Assembly: GCA_948467605.1 (NCBI GenBank)
Contig: CAOKET010000011.1
Span: forward strand, 1 to 45,540
DNA length: 45,540 nt
Direction of reading: 5' to 3'
Source of the DNA: an uncultured Mycoplasmatota bacterium
Lineage (GTDB): Bacteria > Bacillota_I > Bacilli_A > RF39 > UBA660
Under the pieces are notes generated by a model. That model was given only the letters and a program-made list of their open reading frames with translations. It made no database searches and was not told the origin of the DNA. This document shows, piece by piece, positions 33,819 through 41,518 of the stretch (its first letter is position 1; each line of letters opens with the position of its first letter). The position numbers and the translations under genes are program-made.

Positions 33819-35144
33819 CTACTCAAAAATATCGTCTATATCATTAATTCCTCTATCAACTATTTTTTTATAAACATCAGGTACCCTATTATATAAGATA
33901 AATTCCCCTATTACTTCTCTATTACTAGTTACACCTGTTTGATTAAATGCAAAAATATCTTTTAAAACTATTTTATCATCTTTAAAACCAACGACTTCAG
34001 AAATACCTGTAACCTTACGTTTTCCATCAGACAATCTTGAAATATTTACAACTATATCAATTGCATGTTCAATATACCCACGTATTGCTTTAACCGGAAT
34101 ATCAATACCTGCCATTAAAATCATAGTTTCTAGCCTGTCTAAGGCATCCTCTGCACTATTAGCGTGCATTGTAGTCATACTACCTTCATGCCCTGTATTC
34201 ATCGCCTGTAACATATCAAACGCCTCTTTACCACGAACTTCACCAACAATTATTCTATCAGGTCTCATACGAAGAGAATTTATTACTAAATCCCTTATAG
34301 TAACTTCACCTTCACCTTCATAATTTACAGTCCTAGTTTCCAAAGAAATTACATGCTCTTGTCTAAGTTTTAATTCAGCCGCATCTTCTATAGTTATAAT
34401 ACGTTCATTATGATCTATAAATGAAGACATAACATTAAGTAAAGATGTTTTACCAGCACCAGTACCACCACAAACTAAAATATTTAATTTTGCCTTAACA
34501 GATGCCTCTAAAAATCTTGCCATATATGGAGTTAAAGTACCCATTCTTATTAAATCTTCAATATCATCTATATTTTCTTTAAACTTTCTAATTGTTAGAA
34601 CTGGTCCCTTTAAAGATAATGGTGGTATTACTGCATTTAATCTTGAACCATCCTTTAACCTAGCATCTACCATAGGACTAGATGTATCAATAGTTCTACC
34701 ATATGGTTGTACCATTCTTTGAATAGTCCTTATTATATGATCGTCATTTATAAAAGAAACTGATTCATCTTTTATAATTCTACCATCTATTTCAATATAT
34801 ATTTGATCTATTCCATTAACCATTATTTCAGTTACATTTTTATCTTCCAAAAGTTCAGTTATTGGTCCATATCCATGAATTTCATTTTCAATTAAGTTAA
34901 ATATATGTCTACGTTCTAAAGAGTTTAAATCATATCCCTGTATACTAGCGTCTATCTCATCATTTATATATTTACTTAAAAGTTTATCAGTAGGTACTTT
35001 ATTATCTATTATATTTTGGATTATCTTACTTCTTAATTCATCAAGTAATCTCTTATTTTTAAATACTTCATAATCTTTAAGTTCCTTATTATCAAAATCT
35101 TTTTGTTTATATTCAAAATATTCTACCAAACTCTTCTTAGCCAT
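33819..35144 (-). CDS. cpaF: Tad secretion ATPase CpaF/TadA
   Basis: 441-residue hexameric ATPase driving Tad pilus assembly. The N-terminal domain carries IHGYGPITELLEDKNVTEIM and GRTIDTSSPMVDARLKDGSR. Walker A is LVCGGTGAGKTSLLNVM (about 222-238), Walker B region RMRPDRIIVGEVRGKEAFDM, and the His box TGHEGSMTTMHANSAEDAL. The start shares one base with the end of the cpaE-like gene (TAATG), so translation is coupled. Length is normal for CpaF. Confidence 0.95.
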   Translation of the reverse strand: MAKKSLVEYFEYKQKDFDNKELKDYEVFKNKRLLDELRSKIIQNIIDNKVPTDKLLSKYINDEIDASIQGYDLNSLERRHIFNLIENEIHGYGPITELLEDKNVTEIMVNGIDQIYIEIDGRIIKDESVSFINDDHIIRTIQRMVQPYGRTIDTSSPMVDARLKDGSRLNAVIPPLSLKGPVLTIRKFKENIDDIEDLIRMGTLTPYMARFLEASVKAKLNILVCGGTGAGKTSLLNVMSSFIDHNERIITIEDAAELKLRQEHVISLETRTVNYEGEGEVTIRDLVINSLRMRPDRIIVGEVRGKEAFDMLQAMNTGHEGSMTTMHANSAEDALDRLETMILMAGIDIPVKAIRGYIEHAIDIVVNISRLSDGKRKVTGISEVVGFKDDKIVLKDIFAFNQTGVTSNREVIGEFILYNRVPDVYKKIVDRGINDIDDIFE

Positions 35145-35920
35145 TATTTATCCGCTCCCTTTTTACTACCTTCACCTATTAAATCACGAGCCATATTAGT
35201 AAATTTAGATAATTCCTTTTTACCAATTGCTCTAGGATTATCCAATGTAACAATTTTACCCCTAGAGATAAAATTATCTATATTTTTAATATAAAAAGAA
35301 CTAGATAAAGTATAATCAACACCTGATTTTATAATAAATTTTATATCATAATCAGTATAATAGTTTTTATAAGGTAATAAAGAATTATTTAATAATATTT
35401 TATAATCTTTATTTTCAGCATCTTTAAATATAGACATTACAGACTTAGTATTTTTTAAATCTAATAAATCATTAGTTATTATAAATAAAGTCATATCACT
35501 TCTATCTAATACTAGAAGTTTACATTCCCCTAAATCATGAGAAGTATCTACTAATATTACATCATATAAAAGAGAAACTTGTTGTAAAATTAAATCTATA
35601 TATCTTGCTTCTATTTTATTACCATATCTAGGATCACGACATGCACTTAATACATGAATATTTTCATCATAAACACAAATATAGTCGTTTATATGCTTAT
35701 ATCTATTATTACTAAAATCCTCTGTTAAATGATAGATACTTTTATTACCATCAACATTTAAACTAGCAGCAATTCCACCAAAAAACAAATCTAAATCTAT
35801 TATTAATACTTTTTTGCCTAATTTTTCATATACACCAGCTAGATTAGTAGTAATAAATGTTTTACCAACTCCACCTTTATTAGAAGTAACACATATAATT
35901 TTAGCTTTCTCTTTTTTCAT
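35144..35920 (-). CDS. cpaE: CpaE/TadZ/MinD-like ATPase of the Tad system
   Basis: 258 residues, ParA/MinD superfamily. Deviant Walker A VTSNKGGVGKTFITTNLAG (about 10-28) and VLIIDLDLFFGGIAASLN. Further motifs DVILVDTSHDLGE (Walker B) and FIITNDLLDLKNTKSVM are present. The N-terminal receiver-like domain of many CpaE/TadZ proteins is absent, so this is a short MinD-only version. It likely positions the Tad machine at the cell membrane or pole. Position between tadE-like genes and cpaF supports this role. Confidence 0.85.
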   Translation of the reverse strand: MKKEKAKIICVTSNKGGVGKTFITTNLAGVYEKLGKKVLIIDLDLFFGGIAASLNVDGNKSIYHLTEDFSNNRYKHINDYICVYDENIHVLSACRDPRYGNKIEARYIDLILQQVSLLYDVILVDTSHDLGECKLLVLDRSDMTLFIITNDLLDLKNTKSVMSIFKDAENKDYKILLNNSLLPYKNYYTDYDIKFIIKSGVDYTLSSSFYIKNIDNFISRGKIVTLDNPRAIGKKELSKFTNMARDLIGEGSKKGADK

Positions 35921-35932
35921 ACCTTTATCTCC

Positions 35933-36325
35933 TTATTTTCTCTTATAAATAACTCTGTCATTATCTATAATAACATCATAACTAGAATTAATTTCATAAG
36001 TATCTATACCAATAATCTTACCAAAAATACTATTAGTATTTTTACTTATAGTAATATCTATTTTAGTATCTGTTATGTTAAACTCTGTAATAAAAACACT
36101 TTTATCATTTTTAAGTATTAAATCAAGTACACCATCATAAACACCAATATTATCCTTATTTTCATATGTATATTTAGATAAGAGTTGATTCAAGTTATCA
36201 AGTTTATTCTTATCCCCTGTTATAATCATATTTTCTAAGAAGAATGCTACTAAGAAAAATATTATTGGAACCATTATTATAAATAATACTAAGACTTGAC
36301 CCTTATTACTCAGTAGTTTCATCAT
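35933..36325 (-). CDS. TadE/TadG-like pseudopilin-type protein
   Basis: 130 residues. The N-terminus LLSNKGQVLVLFIIMVPIIF is a class III-type signal/pilin helix: a short basic leader, G-Q, then one hydrophobic helix, like TadE/TadG family minor pilins. The remaining 100 residues would be outside the membrane and have beta-like periodicity (KIDITISKNTNSIFGKI). The usual Glu at +5 of the mature pilin is replaced by Val (QVLVLF). It overlaps the tadE end by 20 bases. Confidence 0.75.
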   Translation of the reverse strand: MMKLLSNKGQVLVLFIIMVPIIFFLVAFFLENMIITGDKNKLDNLNQLLSKYTYENKDNIGVYDGVLDLILKNDKSVFITEFNITDTKIDITISKNTNSIFGKIIGIDTYEINSSYDVIIDNDRVIYKRK

Positions 36326-36647
36326 ATATCACTCTACTTACTTTTATTTCATATGGATTATCTAAAATTAAATTAAAACCAGGTGCGATTAAATTTATTT
36401 TTTGAGACAAAGTTATAGTTTTATAGTTACCAAAATTAGATACATTAACTGTTACTTTATTGCCTAACATATTAGTTATACTACCATCACTATTATTTTC
36501 CATCATAAATATAACATCATTTAAACTATTTTCTAATTTATTTTTAGAATAAATTATTCTTCCAAAATCAATGACATAAAATAGTATGAGTAAGAAAACT
36601 GGTAAAATTATAACAAATTCAACTAAAGTCTGTCCCTTTTTATTCAT
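36306..36647 (-). CDS. tadE: TadE-like minor pilin
   Basis: 113 residues from ATG 36647 (AGGGG upstream; an earlier start would be inside the promoter). MNKKGQTLVEFVIILPVFLL is a classical TadE/Flp-type leader with Glu at +5 after the G/Q cleavage site, and one hydrophobic helix. Short extracellular remainder (NMLGNKVTVNVSNFGNYKTI). First gene of the Tad operon after its promoter. No separate Flp major pilin was found next to it, so this protein or the next may form the fibre core. Confidence 0.85.
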   Translation of the reverse strand: MNKKGQTLVEFVIILPVFLLILFYVIDFGRIIYSKNKLENSLNDVIFMMENNSDGSITNMLGNKVTVNVSNFGNYKTITLSQKINLIAPGFNLILDNPYEIKVSRVIYDETTE

Positions 36648-36673
36648 TAAATCAGCCCCTATTATCATTTAAA

Positions 36674-36702
36674 ATTATAACATATATAGACAAAAAAGCC
36701 AA
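36674..36702 (-). promoter_or_regulatory. Promoter of the Tad operon
   Basis: Minus strand: TTGGCT (36697-36702), 17-base spacer, TATAAT (36674-36679), 27 bases upstream of the tadE start. This is a strong match. The stretch from 36703 to 36871 holds no gene I can support; it is AT-rich leader or spacer DNA. Confidence 0.6.
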
Positions 36703-36871
36703 TATTTTAATACATATATATAAATCTTATACATACTAGAGTTTTATTTATTATTTTTTTGTTTAACATTCTAAATTTATGGACCTTATTTATTAACATA
36801 ATTACCACGATTTTAGTTAGCATGTTGTAAATACACTTTTTTACTTTCTTAAAGGGACTTTACCGTTATAT

Positions 36872-36891
36872 AAAAAAAGCCCATAAAGGCT
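36872..36891 (-). terminator. Terminator after the prepilin peptidase gene
   Basis: Minus strand AGCC / GGCT stem (4-5 bp, 6-base loop) followed by T7. It separates the pilC-pilD unit from the Tad operon. Confidence 0.55.
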
Positions 36892-36900
36892 AAAATATTA

Positions 36901-37668
36901 TTAATATAAATTAAGTAAAAAATCATATAAAACTTGAGGAGTAATTTGAAAAAAGAACAAAATTAACAATGCAACTCCCAAAAAAGGACCATATGGAATC
37001 AAATGTTCTTTCTTTGTAATCATAGAAACAATCGCTATTGGAAAAGCAATTAAAGAACCTAAAAATATATTACATACACTCATTATAGGCCCTATACTCA
37101 TACCAATAACAAACATTAATTTTATATCCCCACCACCAAGAGATTCCCTTTTAAAAATAAAATCACCTATTAGTTTTATTAAAAACATAACACCAAAAGA
37201 TATAAGCCCATATAATAAACTAACAAATGCTTCACTTATTCCTAAAAAGCATTTAGATATAAATATTAATATTATACTTACAATTATAATCTGGTCAGGT
37301 ATTATCATATATTTTATATCACTTACAAATATTATTACTACAAGTGAAACTAATACTAAAGATATAAAAAGGTTAACACTGATACCAAATTTCAAATAGG
37401 AAAAACCAAATAAAATACCTGTTAACAACTCAATAATAGGATATTGAATTGAAATCTTACTCTTACAACTTTTACATTTACCTAATTGAAAAATATAAGA
37501 AAGGACTGGTATTAATTCTAAAGGTCCTAACTTATGATTACATTTAGGGCAATGGGATGAAGGAAAAGCAATGGACATATTATTAGGTAATCTATATCCA
37601 ACTACATTATAAAAAGATCCTAAAATAAGCCCCAATACTACAAAAAATATTAAATACAAAACCTCCAT
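36901..37668 (-). CDS. pilD: Prepilin leader peptidase / N-methyltransferase
   Basis: 255 residues, aspartic protease A24 of the PilD/ComC type, which cleaves type IV prepilin leaders. N-terminal GLILGSFYNVVGYRLPNN and the four-Cys zinc loop CPKCNHKLGPLELIPVLSYI ... CKSCKSK, then eight hydrophobic segments. The catalytic Asp residues lie in VSDIKYMIIPDQ and in GGGDIKLM. The Cys-bearing domain marks a bifunctional peptidase, unlike the shorter Tad-type CpaA, so it can serve PilC/type IV pilins and possibly the TadE proteins. It lies 15 bases after pilC. Confidence 0.93.
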   Translation of the reverse strand: MEVLYLIFFVVLGLILGSFYNVVGYRLPNNMSIAFPSSHCPKCNHKLGPLELIPVLSYIFQLGKCKSCKSKISIQYPIIELLTGILFGFSYLKFGISVNLFISLVLVSLVVIIFVSDIKYMIIPDQIIIVSIILIFISKCFLGISEAFVSLLYGLISFGVMFLIKLIGDFIFKRESLGGGDIKLMFVIGMSIGPIMSVCNIFLGSLIAFPIAIVSMITKKEHLIPYGPFLGVALLILFFFQITPQVLYDFLLNLY

Positions 37669-37683
37669 TACTACTCCTCCAAA

Positions 37684-39315
37684 CTAAATTTGTATTCCCT
37701 CATATAGACTAAACATCGGAATAACTACTGATAATAATATTACACCAACTGCAACTGCAAGTAAACAAATTACTATAGGTTCAATTAAAGATTTAATAGA
37801 TGTTACAAGTGCTGTTTGTTGATCTTGATAATAATCTGCAACTTTTTCCATCATAACACCTAACTGACCAGTTCTCTCACCAGTAACTAACATTTCGTAT
37901 GCGATTGTAGGGAAAGCCCAATGGTCTTTAAATGCAACAGATATTGATTCACCACGTGCTAGATTAGCAACTGCATCAAAAATTAACATCTTATAAACCT
38001 CATTACTAGTAATTTTACTAAGTACTTCCATACTATCAGTAATAAATACATTATGTTTTAATAATGATGAGAAAGTTTTAGTAAACATTGTAACCTCATT
38101 ATAAATAAGAACTTTGTTTATAATAGGAAGATGCATAAGCAACCACTGTATAGTTGTTCTAAATGCCTTAATTTTATGATAAGCAAAAACAAATAAACCA
38201 ACAACAACGACAATTGCTGCAACTACAAATAATATATTCGCCTGTAAAAAGTCACTTATATTAATGATTACTTGGGTAATACCAGGTATTGGTATATCTT
38301 GGTCATTATATATTCTTACAAATTGAGGTATTACATATAGCATCATAAATGTAAGAACTATGATAACCATTACTAATATTACTGAAGGATAAGTAAGTGC
38401 TGAAATCAACTGCTTACGTGTTTTTTCAGCAGAACTATAATACCCAGACATATCATCTAAGGTTTCTACAAGTTCACCTGTCATTTCAGATGCTTTAAGC
38501 ATATTTATTAATAATTTTGGAAATACATTTCCTTGCTTATTTAGTGCCTCACTAAAGGTCTCACCCATTGTAAGTTCATATATTATTGACTGATATGTTT
38601 TTTGTCTACCATTACTAGTTATTTGCTTAGATAATATTTTCATCGCATCTGTTAAAGGTATACCAGAACGCACATAAGTAGCAAGTTGAGTTAGGAAAAA
38701 TATTAAATCCTTATTCTTCATTTTACTTCCGCTACCTCTTTGACCAAATGCAAAGTTTATAAATGAAGAAGTTTTTATAGAATAAACTTCATATCCTTCA
38801 CTATATAAAAACGAATGTACATCAACCTTAGAAAAAGCATCAAAATATCCAGTAATAATTTTACCATCTGGATTTTTAGCAACATATTTATATGTATTCT
38901 TCTTATTACTTCTATTAGCGTCTTCACTATTAAAATCTATTAATAATACTTCCCTTTTTAACTCTCTTTTATTTCTTATATTTTTAGCGATACTATTATT
39001 ATATATAAGTTTAGAAAATCCCCTTTTTATTTTACCACCAAAAATTTTAAATCCAGCACCAACATTTATAAAGAAGTATTTAATAGATGTTCCTATACTT
39101 ACAAAGAAATTTTTTAAAGACTTTCCAATTGTAGAGAAGAATAATCCTAATCCACTTATTATAAAAGATAATAATTTATATATTGATTTAAATAACAACA
39201 CAAAGGGAAACAACATTCCCATAATTGACCATTTTATTATACAAAATATTGCATAGAAAAAAGCCACAACACCCTTATAAAACCAAACAAATGGTCTAAA
39301 TAATGTACCTACCAT
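37684..39315 (-). CDS. pilC: PilC/GspF platform protein with 11-mer repeat N-terminal extension
   Basis: Inner-membrane platform of type IV pili/type II secretion. 543 residues, against about 400 for the family. The start at 39315 is set by GGGAGGTG. The normal PilC part begins at about 137 (YKYVAKNPDGKIITGYFDAF), with two T2SSF domains (FFLTQLATYVRSGIPLTDAM, about 200; FTKTFSSLLKHNVFITDSME, about 400) and the C-terminal IEPIVICLLAVAVGVILLSV. The N-terminal 110 residues are extra: hydrophobic stretches and then four tandem 11-residue units (FFSTIGKSLKN, FFVSIGTSIKY, FFINVGAGFKI, FGGKIKRGFSK). No PilB ATPase or pilin genes are adjacent. Confidence 0.88.
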   Translation of the reverse strand: MVGTLFRPFVWFYKGVVAFFYAIFCIIKWSIMGMLFPFVLLFKSIYKLLSFIISGLGLFFSTIGKSLKNFFVSIGTSIKYFFINVGAGFKIFGGKIKRGFSKLIYNNSIAKNIRNKRELKREVLLIDFNSEDANRSNKKNTYKYVAKNPDGKIITGYFDAFSKVDVHSFLYSEGYEVYSIKTSSFINFAFGQRGSGSKMKNKDLIFFLTQLATYVRSGIPLTDAMKILSKQITSNGRQKTYQSIIYELTMGETFSEALNKQGNVFPKLLINMLKASEMTGELVETLDDMSGYYSSAEKTRKQLISALTYPSVILVMVIIVLTFMMLYVIPQFVRIYNDQDIPIPGITQVIINISDFLQANILFVVAAIVVVVGLFVFAYHKIKAFRTTIQWLLMHLPIINKVLIYNEVTMFTKTFSSLLKHNVFITDSMEVLSKITSNEVYKMLIFDAVANLARGESISVAFKDHWAFPTIAYEMLVTGERTGQLGVMMEKVADYYQDQQTALVTSIKSLIEPIVICLLAVAVGVILLSVVIPMFSLYEGIQI

Positions 39316-39364
39316 AATAGATACACCTCCCACCTCTTCTATTCTTAATATTACACTATAATAA

Positions 39365-39393
39365 AGTATAACATACTTTAAAAAATTTTTAAA
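39365..39393 (-). promoter_or_regulatory. Possible promoter of pilC-pilD
   Basis: Minus strand: TTTAAA (39388-39393), 17-base spacer, TATACT (39365-39370). Lies in the divergent region shared with yqfQ. Confidence 0.35.
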
Positions 39394-39419
39394 CATTTTT
39401 TTTAATCAAACATATAATA
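39393..39419 (+). promoter_or_regulatory. Possible yqfQ promoter, with a sigma-K-like pattern
   Basis: Plus strand: AC (39393-39394), 16-base spacer, CATATAATA (39411-39419), which fits the described sigma-K -10 pattern CATAnnnTA. The same bases contain a TATAAT, so a sigma-A promoter cannot be excluded. In AT-rich DNA such matches occur by chance. Confidence 0.3.
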
Positions 39420-39439
39420 TTTTGAGGGGAGGAGTAGAT

Positions 39440-39739
39440 TTGTTCCCAGGACGAGGTATGATGGCATTCCCTATGAGGGGATATTCATTAGGAATACCAA
39501 AATTAAATTTTAATTGGGCAAGTTTCTTAACAAATGCAGGTAAAACATTAAATGTAGTTAATCAAGCAATACCAGTTTTTTATCAAATAGGGCCAATATA
39601 TAAAAATGTAAAAACAATGTTTAGAGTAGCAAATGAATTTAGAAAACCAGATGAAATAGTAGAACAAGATGTACCAAAGGAAGAAGAAAAAGAAGTTGTT
39701 GTAGAAAAAGAATTGAGAAACCCTGTATTTTTTAAATAA
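39440..39739 (+). CDS. yqfQ: YqfQ/VrrA-family protein
   Basis: 99 residues starting at TTG 39440 (GGGGAGG seven bases upstream). The Shine-Dalgarno rules out the earlier TTG. The N-terminal FPGRGMMAFPMRGY is Gly/Pro/Arg/Met-rich, as in YqfQ of Bacillus, followed by a helical part (FLTNAGKTLNVVNQAIPVFY; GPIYKNVKTMFRVANEF) and an acidic tail of VPKEEEKEVVVEKE. It lies beside trmK and rpoD as in Bacillus. YqfQ is poorly known and reported as spore-associated in Bacillus (from memory). Plus-strand gene in a minus-strand region, with its own terminator. Confidence 0.8.
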   Translation: MFPGRGMMAFPMRGYSLGIPKLNFNWASFLTNAGKTLNVVNQAIPVFYQIGPIYKNVKTMFRVANEFRKPDEIVEQDVPKEEEKEVVVEKELRNPVFFK

Positions 39740-39763
39740 AGACTTAGCGATTATTAATTATAA

Positions 39764-39790
39764 CAAAAACACCTTAAAGGTGCTTTTTTA
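39764..39790. terminator. Bidirectional terminator between yqfQ and trmK
   Basis: Hairpin around CACCTTAAAGGTG (39770-39782) with a T-run (CTTTTTTA) on the plus side and T5 on the minus side. It overlaps the trmK stop. Confidence 0.7.
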
Positions 39791-40430
39791 ATATATTTAT
39801 ATCAGATAATATTGATTCTTTTTTATCATTATATATATCAGGTAAATTATCATATATTCTTAACTTTTTATCTAAAATATTTTTATAATATTGATAAATA
39901 ACTTTACTACTTTTATTTATAAGTATAGGTCCTAATAAAAGTTCTTGGTATGTATACTTCTTAATACCCCTCTTTAACTTTAATATAGGATAAAACTTAC
40001 CGTTTTCTAAAACTACATCCTCATCATATATATAAAAACCTATTTTTTCAAGATTAGATCTTATATAAAACTCACTAGAATTTGGTGAAAGTATAATACT
40101 ATCTACATACTCTAATTTTTCTTTTCCATTAATTAATATTTCAATTTGTGTATGCGCTCCTAATCCAGCAATAACAATTGTATTTATTTCATTTTTATCA
40201 ATTACATCAAGACCATTTCCTACCCTTAAGCAAATTTTTGCCTCAGGTACTTCTCTATTAATATTTTTTCTTGCAAAGGACAATGCATTACAACTAATAT
40301 CACTAGATATTACACTTATATTTCTATTTTGTCTTATAAGCTCTATGCCTAAATATCCATGATCACATCCTATATCTATTACTTTAGAATTATCATCTAC
40401 AAGACTAGATATTTTTTTTATTCTCTCCAT
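39774..40430 (-). CDS. trmK: tRNA (adenine(22)-N1)-methyltransferase TrmK
   Basis: SAM-dependent methyltransferase of 218 residues. Motif I VIDIGCDHGYLGIELIRQ (about 17-34) and the acidic SSDISCNALSFARKN (about 43-57) are clear. INTIVIAGLGAHTQIEIL and SIILSPNSSEFYIRSNLEKI match TrmK (YqfN), which makes m1A22 in bacterial tRNAs. ATG overlaps the rpoD stop (TAATG), as in other Firmicutes, so the two are coupled. Confidence 0.93.
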   Translation of the reverse strand: MERIKKISSLVDDNSKVIDIGCDHGYLGIELIRQNRNISVISSDISCNALSFARKNINREVPEAKICLRVGNGLDVIDKNEINTIVIAGLGAHTQIEILINGKEKLEYVDSIILSPNSSEFYIRSNLEKIGFYIYDEDVVLENGKFYPILKLKRGIKKYTYQELLLGPILINKSSKVIYQYYKNILDKKLRIYDNLPDIYNDKKESILSDINILKKHL

Positions 40431-41515
40431 TAGTCTGTTAAGAAATCCTTTAGTTTTCTACTTCTAGAAGGATGGCGTAATTTTCTTAATGCTTTAGCCT
40501 CGATTTGTCTTATTCTCTCACGAGTTACGTTAAATATTTGACCAACTTCCTCTAATGTTCTTTGATGACCATCATCAAGCCCAAAACGAAGACGTAACAC
40601 TTGTTCTTCTCTTTCAGTTAAAGTATATAATACTTCAGATATTTCATCTTTTAACATCTCATTAGTAGCATATTCTTCAGGACTCATACTTCTTTCATCT
40701 TTTATAAAGTCAACTAAATGAGAATCATCCTCTTCTCCTATTGGAGTTTCAAGTGAAACTGGTTCTTGACTAATTTTATATATTTCACGTATTTTTTCTA
40801 AAGATAAATTCATCTTTTTAGCAAGTTCTTCCTCTGTTGGCTCACGATTTAATTCAAGAGTCATTTGGCGTTGAATACGTGCTAGTTTATTTATTGTTTC
40901 AACCATATGAACTGGTACACGAATAGTACGTGCTTGATCAGCAATTGCTCTTGTTATAGCTTGTCTAATCCACCATGTAGCATATGTTGAAAACTTATAT
41001 CCTTTAGAAGCATCAAATTTATCTACTGCCTTCATAAGACCGATGTTTCCTTCTTGAATTAAATCAAGAAATAACATACCACGTCCAACATACCTTTTAG
41101 CAATACTAACTACTAAACGTAAATTTGCCTCAGCCAATCTATTCTTAGCAGCCTCATCACCATTTACTACTCTTTCAGATAATTCTAATTCCTCTTCCAA
41201 AGATAATAAACTTATTTTTCCAATTTCCTTTAAATACATTCTAACTGGGTCATTAATCTTTACATCTTTAGGTAATGTTATATCTTCTAATACTAATTCA
41301 CTACCATCATCACCTGGTTCTTCCTCAACATCCTCTGATACAACATCAATTCCATTTTCACTAAATGAATTATATAAATCATCAAGTGAATCAGCATCAA
41401 GTTCCAACCCCTTTAACGCTTTAGCAAGTTCTTCATATGTGATATATCCTTGTTTCTTACCCTTTTTAATTAATTCTTGTTTTCTTTCCTCATAAGTTTT
41501 TATTTCTTTTACCAT
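40430..41515 (-). CDS. rpoD: Primary RNA polymerase sigma factor (SigA/RpoD)
   Basis: 361 residues. Region 1.2 [20 protein letters not shown], regions 2.1-2.4 from [20 protein letters not shown] through [20 protein letters not shown] and [20 protein letters not shown], region 3, and region 4.2 [20 protein letters not shown]. The N-terminal part is short and acidic ([17 protein letters not shown]) as in Bacilli. Shine-Dalgarno GGGAG lies upstream. Forms the dnaG-rpoD-trmK operon; the dnaG stop is three bases upstream. Confidence 0.97.
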   Translation of the reverse strand: MVKEIKTYEERKQELIKKGKKQGYITYEELAKALKGLELDADSLDDLYNSFSENGIDVVSEDVEEEPGDDGSELVLEDITLPKDVKINDPVRMYLKEIGKISLLSLEEELELSERVVNGDEAAKNRLAEANLRLVVSIAKRYVGRGMLFLDLIQEGNIGLMKAVDKFDASKGYKFSTYATWWIRQAITRAIADQARTIRVPVHMVETINKLARIQRQMTLELNREPTEEELAKKMNLSLEKIREIYKISQEPVSLETPIGEEDDSHLVDFIKDERSMSPEEYATNEMLKDEISEVLYTLTEREEQVLRLRFGLDDGHQRTLEEVGQIFNVTRERIRQIEAKALRKLRHPSRSRKLKDFLTD

Positions 41516-41518
41516 AAA

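Noticed and set aside
36703..36871. A 38-codon frame upstream of the Tad operon considered as a Flp pilin
   Set aside because: It has no ribosome site, no basic leader with Gly-Glu cleavage site and no single hydrophobic helix of the Flp type.
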